Positions 1 to 5,699 of a DNA stretch of 7,191 bases are shown piece after piece. The DNA comes from Gordonibacter sp036659115 (GTDB lineage Bacteria > Actinomycetota > Coriobacteriia > Coriobacteriales > Eggerthellaceae), in NCBI RefSeq assembly GCF_036659115.1, contig NZ_JAVXDF010000104.1. The stretch is one strand, 5' to 3'. Within the stretch, counting starts at the first letter, position 1; each line of letters begins with the position of its first letter. The translations under genes and the position numbers were made by a program. The notes beneath the pieces are model-generated. The model searched no databases and was not told the DNA's origin. It saw only the letters and a program-made list of their open reading frames with translations.

Positions 1-32
1 TTTCATCAGGCACCTTGCCCTTCCCTTTGCAT

Positions 33-45
33 AGGGTTAAACCCT
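33..45. promoter_or_regulatory. Candidate operator dyad upstream of the nap operon
   Basis: A perfect 13-base dyad AGGGTT-A-AACCCT lies about 80 bases before the napG start. Read with the base before it, it is TAGGG-N5-CCCT, close to the TAGGG-N4-CCCTA palindrome I recall for staphylococcal NreC. The response regulator encoded at 5055-5699 looks NreC-like, so this is a plausible binding site for it. The dyad is seen directly; the binding claim is inference. No convincing -35/-10 pair is visible in the rest of the leader (1-123). TTGCCC at 15-20 is a possible weak -35, but no good -10 follows at the right distance. Confidence 0.35.
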
Positions 46-112
46 CATCGTTTCGCGTAGCTATCCCGATTGGCAGGACTCGGCATGCAGCGCATCATAC
101 AAGGCAGAGGAA

Positions 113-117
113 GGAGG
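113..117 (+). promoter_or_regulatory. Ribosome binding site deciding the napG start
   Basis: GGAGG (within AAGGAGG) stands 6 bases before the ATG at 124 and is the best Shine-Dalgarno in the leader. An in-frame ATG at 85 has a weaker AGGA at 75-78. If 85 were the start, this purine run would be read as consecutive AGG AGG arginine codons, unusual in GC-rich genes, so it is more likely a ribosome binding site than coding sequence. Confidence 0.75.
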
Positions 118-123
118 CTGTCC

Positions 124-738
124 ATGAAACCATCGAGCATCGTCGCAGGCCTAGCTGCCGTAGCCGTCGCCATCCAGGGCGTGCGCCTGGTCGCGCACGG
201 CGAGACGAACCTTTTGCGCCCACCAGGGACCCATGGCGAGCAGGATTTCCTCTCTCGCTGCATCAAATGCGGCAAATGCATCGAAGCATGTGCTTTCGCC
301 GCGCTCTCCCCTGCTAACGGCAATACCGGCTTCGCCGTAGGGACCCCTACCATCGACGCACGCGCCCAGGCATGCCGCCTGTGCGAGGACTTCCCCTGCC
401 AAGCCGCCTGTCCCACAGGCGCGCTGCGCGGCGTGGTCCAGCGCAACGACGTGCGTATGGGCACCGCCGTCATCAACGAGGATCTTTGCATCGCGTTTCA
501 GGGCTTGCGCTGCGAAGTGTGCTACCGCACATGCCCCCTTATCGACGAGGCCATACGCATCGACTACCGCATGCGCGAAGGCGATGCCATCCACGCGGTG
601 TTCGCACCTGTCATCGTGCAGGATTCCTGCGTCGGCTGCGGCTTGTGCGTGCAGCGTTGCGTCGTAGGCGAGCCTGAAGTAGCCATCCGCATCGTGGGCG
701 ACGAAGGGGGGCCGCAAGCAGGCGACGTCGGCGGATAG
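124..738 (+). CDS. napG: NapG-type ferredoxin, quinol dehydrogenase component
   Basis: This 204-residue iron-sulfur protein is the NapG subunit, which with membrane protein NapH carries electrons from quinol towards NapB/NapA. It has exactly 16 cysteines, all in four [4Fe-4S] motifs: C46/C49/C52/C56, C84/C87/C92/C96P, C122/C130/C133/C137P and C169/C172/C175/C179. The spacing C-x7-C-x2-C-x3-CP with FQGLRC and CYRTCPLID is typical of NapG/MauM ferredoxins, as is RPPG at 32-35. Residues 5-24 form one hydrophobic stretch, but no twin-arginine motif precedes it from this start. NapG is usually exported by Tat, so the topology here is open. The start is chosen for the GGAGG at 113-117; an ATG at 85 would add 13 residues including GRRLSMK. 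It is first in the operon, 71 bases before napA, an unusual position since napG normally follows napA. Confidence 0.92.
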   Translation: MKPSSIVAGLAAVAVAIQGVRLVAHGETNLLRPPGTHGEQDFLSRCIKCGKCIEACAFAALSPANGNTGFAVGTPTIDARAQACRLCEDFPCQAACPTGALRGVVQRNDVRMGTAVINEDLCIAFQGLRCEVCYRTCPLIDEAIRIDYRMREGDAIHAVFAPVIVQDSCVGCGLCVQRCVVGEPEVAIRIVGDEGGPQAGDVGG

Positions 739-809
739 AGCGATACCGCCTCAGCTGAAGGCAGGGAGCTTCGCGCGCAAGAAGAGGAATCGACCGAGGA
801 GGGAACCAT

Positions 810-3371
810 ATGGATCTGACAAGGCGGGCATTCGTCAAAACATCGGCCATTGCGCTGGCAAGCGCGGCGGCGGCAGGAAGCCTGACATCGCTGGTCGGCT
901 GCAGCAGCGCGCCCGCAGCGAACGCGAGCGGCGAGGGGCAGAAGTTCTCGTCGGTATGCCGTTTCTGCGGCTGTGGGTGCGGTGTTGTCTGTGAGGTAAA
1001 AAACGGCAAGCTGGTGTCGGTCACCGGCGATCCGGACAACCAGTCGAACAGGGGACTGAACTGCGTTAAAGGCTATTACCTGGGCAAGATACTCTACGGC
1101 GAGGATCGGCTGACTACCCCGCTTATCCGCGAGGACAAGGCTACCAAGGGCACCAGCGAAGGCTTGCGCAAGGCGACGTGGGACGAGGCGCTTGAGCTGG
1201 TAGCTTCTAAGCTGAAGGAAACCTGGAAGGCCGATAAGACCCGGCTCGCCTTCTGGGGAAGCGGCCAACAGCCCATCACCGAGGGCTACGCCACGGCCAA
1301 GTTCTGGAAGGCAGGGCTCCTCTCCAACAACATCGATCCGAATGCGCGCCTGTGCATGGCCAGCGCCGTCGTGGCCTTCATGAACGTATTCCAGACCGAC
1401 GAACCGGCCGGCTGCTACGAGGACTTGGACCACGCCGACGTGTTCGTGACCTGGGGTGCCAACATGGCCGAGGCACATCCTATGCTGTACTCCCGCCTGA
1501 CGGCCCGCAAACTTTCCGGCGAGGGCGTGAAGCACTACGACTTGGGCACGCTACGCACGCGCACCTCGGTCAGCGCCGATACCGTCATGCTGTTCCAGCC
1601 GAACACCGACCTGGCCATCGCCAACTGCATCGCGAACTACCTGGTGCAGAGCAAGCGCTACGACGAGGCCTTCGTAACCGACCATCTGCAGTTCAAGCAG
1701 GGTACCGAGAACATCGGCAACTCCATCGAGGATGGCTACGACGCAAGCGAGATCGGCCAGAAGGTCGATGCCGTCGCCTCCATCACGTTCGATGAGTACG
1801 CCGCACGCCTGGCCCCCTACACGTTCGAGTACACCTCGCAGCTCTCCGGCGTGCCGGTCGAGGACTTGAAGGCGCTGGCTGCCGAGTTCGCCGACCCGAA
1901 GAAGAACATCATGTCGCTTTGGACCATGGGCGTGAACCAGCACAACCGCGGTACGTGGATGAACCACAACATCTACAACATCCACCTACTGTCGGGCAAG
2001 ATCGCGCGTCCTGGCTGCGGCCCTTTCTCGCTGACCGGCCAGCCCACTGCCTGCGGCACCGCACGCGAGGTGGGCACGTTCAGCCACCGCCTACCTGCCG
2101 ACCTGCTGGTAGCCAACGAGCAGCACCGCCGCTACACCGAAGCAATCTGGGATTTGCCGGAAGGCTATCTGGACGCCATCCAGAAGCCCGGTTTCCACAC
2201 GGTAAAGACGTTCCGCGAGCTGTCGAAGGGCAACATCGATTTCCTCTGGTCGGCGCATAACAACTGGGCCGTATCCATGCCTAACCTCACCCGTTTTCTG
2301 GGCGAAGGCGACCAGAAGGGCGTCTTCGATGCGTTCATCGTGGTAAACGAGGTGTACCCCACCTCGTCATGCGAGTACGCCGACGTCGTGTTGCCCGCAG
2401 CCCTCTGGGTGGAGCGCGAGGGACAGTTCGGCAACGGCGAGCGACGCACCGCCGTGTTCGAGAAGGCCGTCGAGGCACCGGGCGAGGCGAAATGGGACCT
2501 GTGGATACTCATGGAAGTGGCACGCCGCGTGCTGGCAGGCGAGCAGATAGACGGCAAGGATGCCTTCGATCACCTGTTCGGCACATTCTACGACAAGAAC
2601 GCTGCCGGCTTCAAGGCCGACGACCGCGAAACGAACCGCGTGATCTGGGAAGAGTACCGCACGTTCTCGAACCCCGACCTGAACGACCGTGCGCTGGCCA
2701 TCAACAACGACGTCGACGGCACGTTTAAGGCGAAACTGAAGATGGAAGCCAAGCAGCTGGCCCCCTACGAGGAGTACCTGACCCGCCACGGCATGACGTG
2801 GCCGGTACGCAACGTCGAGGGAAGGTGGCTCGAAACGAAGTGGCGCTTCGCCGCCGGCAGCCAAGCCGAAGGCTTCGACGAGCAGGGCGTGGCCCAGTAC
2901 GGCAAGACAGGCCTCGCGAACAGCGTGAGCTTCTACAAGTCGGCCAACGCCAAACCCTCCGTGGTGTTCCGTCCTTACGAGCCGCCCGCCGAGACACCCG
3001 ATGCGGAGTACCCCTTCTACTTCTGCACCGGACGCTTGCTGGAGCATTGGCACACCGGCACGATGACCCGCCGCGTGCCCGAGCTCGACCGCGCGCTTCC
3101 CGAGGCCCTGCTGAACCTGCACCCCAACGACGTAGCCAAGCTGGGCGTGAAGGACGGCGATACGGTGCACGTGAAGTCGCGCTACGGCGCCTTCGACATC
3201 AAGGTATCCACCGCAGGGCGAACCGAGCCGCAGGAGGGCATGGCCTTCGCGCCGTTCTTCGCCGAAGAGACGCGCGTCAACCTGGCCGTACAGGATACGT
3301 ACTGCCCACTGTCCAAGGAACCCGACTACAAGAAGACCTGCGTGTCCATCACAAAGGTCGAGGGGAGGTAG
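810..3371 (+). CDS. napA: Periplasmic-type nitrate reductase catalytic subunit NapA
   Basis: NapA reduces nitrate to nitrite at a Mo-bis-MGD centre on the outer face of the membrane. The protein has 853 residues (E. coli NapA 828). A Tat signal TRRAFVK covers residues 4-10, followed by a hydrophobic region and a lipobox LVGC at 28-31, so the mature protein is probably lipid-anchored at C31. The [4Fe-4S] ligands are C50, C53, C57 and C85, with K87 in the conserved NCVKG. The Mo ligand is C182 in NARLCMASAV. Nap signatures include GPFSLTGQPTACGTAREVG from about residue 404 and LLEHWHTGTMTRRVPE from 743, the latter in the C-terminal cofactor-binding domain. These mark it as NapA rather than formate dehydrogenase or assimilatory NasA. 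Extra cysteines C55 and C61 sit inside the cluster loop, C55 where E. coli has threonine. AGGAGGG at 797-803 is 6 bases before the ATG. The napB gene starts 2 bases after the stop. Confidence 0.97.
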   Translation: MDLTRRAFVKTSAIALASAAAAGSLTSLVGCSSAPAANASGEGQKFSSVCRFCGCGCGVVCEVKNGKLVSVTGDPDNQSNRGLNCVKGYYLGKILYGEDRLTTPLIREDKATKGTSEGLRKATWDEALELVASKLKETWKADKTRLAFWGSGQQPITEGYATAKFWKAGLLSNNIDPNARLCMASAVVAFMNVFQTDEPAGCYEDLDHADVFVTWGANMAEAHPMLYSRLTARKLSGEGVKHYDLGTLRTRTSVSADTVMLFQPNTDLAIANCIANYLVQSKRYDEAFVTDHLQFKQGTENIGNSIEDGYDASEIGQKVDAVASITFDEYAARLAPYTFEYTSQLSGVPVEDLKALAAEFADPKKNIMSLWTMGVNQHNRGTWMNHNIYNIHLLSGKIARPGCGPFSLTGQPTACGTAREVGTFSHRLPADLLVANEQHRRYTEAIWDLPEGYLDAIQKPGFHTVKTFRELSKGNIDFLWSAHNNWAVSMPNLTRFLGEGDQKGVFDAFIVVNEVYPTSSCEYADVVLPAALWVEREGQFGNGERRTAVFEKAVEAPGEAKWDLWILMEVARRVLAGEQIDGKDAFDHLFGTFYDKNAAGFKADDRETNRVIWEEYRTFSNPDLNDRALAINNDVDGTFKAKLKMEAKQLAPYEEYLTRHGMTWPVRNVEGRWLETKWRFAAGSQAEGFDEQGVAQYGKTGLANSVSFYKSANAKPSVVFRPYEPPAETPDAEYPFYFCTGRLLEHWHTGTMTRRVPELDRALPEALLNLHPNDVAKLGVKDGDTVHVKSRYGAFDIKVSTAGRTEPQEGMAFAPFFAEETRVNLAVQDTYCPLSKEPDYKKTCVSITKVEGR

Positions 3372-3373
3372 CT

Positions 3374-3706
3374 ATGAAGAAGCAACTGGTAACCGCTACC
3401 TTGACGCTCACCCTGGCGCTGGGCATGGCAGCCGTCGCAGGATGCGCAAGCGAGGCTCCGAAAGACGACCTCAACGCGAACGTGCCCGCAGGGGCTCCAC
3501 CTCTCATGCCTAAAAGCCATGCCGGCCGCTTCGAAGGGCTGGGGGCTGCGGGATGCTACGGCTGCCACGGCGCGAACGAGAAGGCCAATCCCATGCTCTC
3601 CGGATCGGTGGCCTTGCCCGAGGACCACTATGCAAGCGGCCAGTCCGGTGCTTTGGAGCTCGATCCGATGCACGAACTGTGCAACACCTGCCACGTGCAG
3701 GGATAA
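3374..3706 (+). CDS. napB: Minimal NapB-type diheme cytochrome c, lipoprotein
   Basis: This 110-residue protein has two c-type heme sites, CYGCH (61-65) and CNTCH (103-107), the second almost at the C-terminus. Residues 1-23 are a signal peptide with lipobox VAGC, so the mature part of about 87 residues would be tethered at C24. The order PLMPKSH, first CXXCH, LPEDHY, second CXXCH matches NapB; H49 and H85 stand where NapB has distal heme ligands. NapB passes electrons to the NapA cluster. It is shorter than proteobacterial NapB (about 150 residues), lacking the tail after the second heme site, and it is a lipoprotein rather than a soluble protein. GGGGAGG at 3362-3368 overlaps the end of napA and is 5 bases before the ATG, so the two genes are probably co-translated. 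A generic small cytochrome c is possible, but the position and histidine pattern favour NapB. Confidence 0.82.
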   Translation: MKKQLVTATLTLTLALGMAAVAGCASEAPKDDLNANVPAGAPPLMPKSHAGRFEGLGAAGCYGCHGANEKANPMLSGSVALPEDHYASGQSGALELDPMHELCNTCHVQG

Positions 3707-3728
3707 CGCGCGATCGCATCGCCCATTC

Positions 3729-3757
3729 GGCTGGGCGGCCCCCTCCGCCGCCCAGCC
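3729..3757 (+). other. GC-rich hairpin between napB and napD
   Basis: GGCTGGGCGGC (3729-3739) and GCCGCCCAGCC (3747-3757) are perfect 11-base complements with a 7-base pyrimidine loop. No T-run follows (TCACTTTC), so it is not a standard intrinsic terminator. The napD ribosome binding site begins 13 bases later. It could protect the upstream napGAB message from 3' decay, partly terminate, or reduce napDH expression. The stem is seen directly; the role is inference. Confidence 0.6.
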
Positions 3758-3779
3758 TCACTTTCAGACAGGAGTAGAC

Positions 3780-4037
3780 ATGGTCATCTCAAGCTTGGTC
3801 GTCGAGACGACCCCCGACACCACCCAGCAGGTCGCCGGCGAGCTTGCCGGCATCGACGGCGTCGAGGTTCACGAGATCAACGGCTACAAGGCAGTAGTCA
3901 CCATCGAGGCCGACACCTTGGACGACTCGCACGCCATCGCCAGCACGTTCATCACGCTCAAGGGCGTTATCGGCGTGAGCCTGGTGTACGCCAACTTCGA
4001 AGACGACCCCACCGTGCAGCAGGCCACCGTGCGATGA
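3780..4037 (+). CDS. napD: NapD chaperone for NapA maturation
   Basis: An 85-residue cytoplasmic protein of the NapD family, which binds the NapA twin-arginine signal and holds back export until the molybdenum cofactor is inserted. The start MVISSLVVET, the central GVEVHEINGYKAVVTIEAD (29-47) and the later IKGV-like LKGVIGVSLVY (60-70) follow the ferredoxin-like beta-alpha-beta pattern and hydrophobic positions of NapD. Length is normal for the family. AGGAG at 3770-3774 is 5 bases before the ATG. Finding NapD beside a NapA with a TRRAFVK signal is consistent. Its stop overlaps the napH start as ATGA, suggesting translational coupling. It lies after napB, whereas in many operons napD precedes napA. 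Confidence 0.9.
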   Translation: MVISSLVVETTPDTTQQVAGELAGIDGVEVHEINGYKAVVTIEADTLDDSHAIASTFITLKGVIGVSLVYANFEDDPTVQQATVR

Positions 4038-5050
4038 AGGCCATTCCGGACAAAGAAAACACCTCAAAGGGCCTGGATACCGCTGCCAAGGCAAGCACCT
4101 CCCCACCTTCGGGCGAGGCAGAGCGCCGAAGCGTCCGTCCTAGCAGACAGAGCGCAAAAGGCGTGTCAACGAGCAGCGCCGGCACCCCGAAGCCCGCGAA
4201 CACTGCATTCCGCCTCAGATGGACGGCTGCACGGCGCGCCGTGCAGCTAGCAGCGCTCCTGCTATTCGCCGCTCCGCTGCTCATGGCAGGATGGAGCCTT
4301 CTCGGCCTGACCGTCGGCGGTGAAGATGCTATGGCCACACCCTCCGCCCTGCCCTTTTTCGGCAGCTTGTCCTCGTCCTCTCTCGGAGGAGCGACGTTCG
4401 TCGACCCGTTCGCGGCCCTGCAAGTAGCCGCCGCGTCCAAAGCGCCCGACCCGAACCTGCTGCTGTTCGCCCTGCCGGTCGTCGTCGCGTACGGCCTAGT
4501 TCGCGGCCGCGCCTTCTGCGGCTGGGTGTGCCCGGTGAACCTGGTGCTGGAGGGCGTCGACTTCATCCGCAGGAAGCTGAACCTCTCCGTGAAAGAAGCG
4601 CCGATTCCCCGCCATGCGAAACTCTGGGTCGCGGTTGCCGTACTGGCGCTGTCGGCCACCCTCAGCGTGCCCGTATTCGAAGCGCTCTCGCCGATCAGCG
4701 CGGTGAACAAGGGGCTGTTGTTCGGCAGTACGGCCGGGCTTTTGATGCTGGCGGCCATTGTGGTCGCCGAGCTGTTTTGGGCCCATCGCGTATGGTGCCG
4801 GTCGCTCTGCCCGCTCGGCGGCTTCTACGAGGCCATCGGACGGTTGGGCAGGGTAAACGTAAAGTACGACCGCGACGCCTGCATCCACTGCGAGGCATGC
4901 CAAAAGGCCTGCTTGGCCGACCCGATCATCCTAGCACCGGTGCTCGACGAGCGCGACACCGTCGTCCGCGCCGGCGACTGCATGGCCTGCGGCTCATGCG
5001 TAGACGCCTGCCCAGCCCGAGCCCTGTCGCTCGGATTGGGAAAGCGATAG
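4034..5050 (+). CDS. napH: NapH-type membrane iron-sulfur protein, quinol oxidation
   Basis: A 338-residue membrane protein of the NapH family, partner of NapG in oxidising menaquinol. Four hydrophobic segments lie at about 69-92, 141-157, 196-216 and 228-249. The family's CxxxCP motifs are C162GWVC166P and C255RSLC259P. The C-terminal ferredoxin domain binds two [4Fe-4S] clusters: C283/C286/C289/C293 and C316/C319/C322/C326P. GRAFCGWVCP, IPRH (191-194) and APVLDE (301-306) closely follow E. coli NapH as I recall it. The first 66 residues are odd: hydrophilic, rich in Ser, Thr, Lys, Arg and Pro, and about 40 longer than in E. coli (287 residues in all). No clear ribosome binding site precedes the ATG; the 4-base overlap with napD points to coupled translation. 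No later in-frame ATG occurs before the first membrane segment. With no napC in view, NapGH is the only visible quinol route. Confidence 0.93.
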   Translation: MKAIPDKENTSKGLDTAAKASTSPPSGEAERRSVRPSRQSAKGVSTSSAGTPKPANTAFRLRWTAARRAVQLAALLLFAAPLLMAGWSLLGLTVGGEDAMATPSALPFFGSLSSSSLGGATFVDPFAALQVAAASKAPDPNLLLFALPVVVAYGLVRGRAFCGWVCPVNLVLEGVDFIRRKLNLSVKEAPIPRHAKLWVAVAVLALSATLSVPVFEALSPISAVNKGLLFGSTAGLLMLAAIVVAELFWAHRVWCRSLCPLGGFYEAIGRLGRVNVKYDRDACIHCEACQKACLADPIILAPVLDERDTVVRAGDCMACGSCVDACPARALSLGLGKR

Positions 5051-5053
5051 GGC
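5021..5053. terminator. Hairpin over the napH stop codon at the convergent junction
   Basis: GCCCTGTCGCT (5021-5031) pairs with AGCGATAGGGC (5043-5053) across an 11-base loop: 11 pairs including one G-U (5026 with 5048) in the + strand RNA. The napH TAG (5048-5050) is inside the right arm, and the regulator gene ends 2 bases beyond. No T-run follows on either side. It may be the 3' end of the nap transcript, by factor-dependent termination or processing, or chance in GC-rich coding DNA. Only the pairing is directly seen. Confidence 0.35.
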
Positions 5054-5054
5054 G

Positions 5055-5699
5055 CTACACGTCCAAGAGCTTGTGCCGAAGCGCGTAGGACACCAGGTCA
5101 GCGCGAGTCTTGAAATCCAGCTTCTTGTACAGCTTCGCACGGTGCGCCTCGACAGTCTTCACCGACAGGAAGATGAGCTCGGATATTTCCCTGTTCGTGT
5201 AGCCTTTGGCCAGCAGTTGCAATATCTCCAACTCGCGGTTCGAAAGCTGCTGGTAGGAACGGTCGTCCTTGGTGTTTCCACCCGCAAGCTGCTTGGTCAG
5301 CAGCGCCGCCATCTTCGGATGGATGTAGCTGCCTCCTTCGACCACCGCACGCACGGAGCCGATCAACTCGTCGGACGTCGAGTTCTTCAGCACGTAGCCC
5401 GAGGCGCCCCCGCGCAGCGTGTAGAACAGGTACTCCGGCTCGGCGAACATCGTAAGGATGATGATCCTCGTTTCGGGAAAATCGCGCGCAATCTGCTCGC
5501 ATGCCACCAGCCCGCTCTGCCCGGGCGGCATGGATATGTCCATGAGCAGCACGTCGGGCCGCTCGCGTGCGACGACAGCGTAAGCCTGCGTGCCGTCGGC
5601 AGCCTCGGCTATCACGGTCAGGTCGGATTCCTGCTCCAGAATCATCTTGAAACCCGAACGCACGATCTCGTGGTCGTCGGCCAATACAATGCGGATCAT
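5055..5699 (-). CDS. NarL/LuxR-family response regulator, NreC-like
   Basis: A 214-residue DNA-binding response regulator. The receiver domain (about 3-118) has acidic residues D8/D9, phospho-acceptor D54 in LLMDISMPPG, T83 and K105. The C-terminal LuxR-type helix-turn-helix spans about 150-212, with LSNRELEILQLLAKG (152-166) and LSVKTVEAHRAKLYKKL (178-194). SMPPG-x-SGL, FPETRIIILTM, EYLF and GYVLKN closely resemble what I recall of Staphylococcus carnosus NreC, the activator of nitrate and nitrite reductase genes. It should be phosphorylated by the kinase encoded just upstream. The ATG overlaps the kinase stop as ATGA. An in-frame upstream ATG would add 43 arginine-rich residues that are only the kinase reading frame shifted; the strong ribosome binding site at 5705-5712 settles the start. 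It is convergent with napH, 4 bases apart. A DegU-like role cannot be excluded. Confidence 0.92.
   Translation of the reverse strand: MIRIVLADDHEIVRSGFKMILEQESDLTVIAEAADGTQAYAVVARERPDVLLMDISMPPGQSGLVACEQIARDFPETRIIILTMFAEPEYLFYTLRGGASGYVLKNSTSDELIGSVRAVVEGGSYIHPKMAALLTKQLAGGNTKDDRSYQQLSNRELEILQLLAKGYTNREISELIFLSVKTVEAHRAKLYKKLDFKTRADLVSYALRHKLLDV

Noticed and set aside
748..762. Small stem GCCT/AGGC in the gap between napG and napA
   Set aside because: Only 4 pairs with a 7-base loop and no T-run; too weak to call a terminator.
564..1535. A 323-residue open frame on the - strand across napG/napA
   Set aside because: It shadows two genes with complete cofactor motifs and has no recognisable domain.
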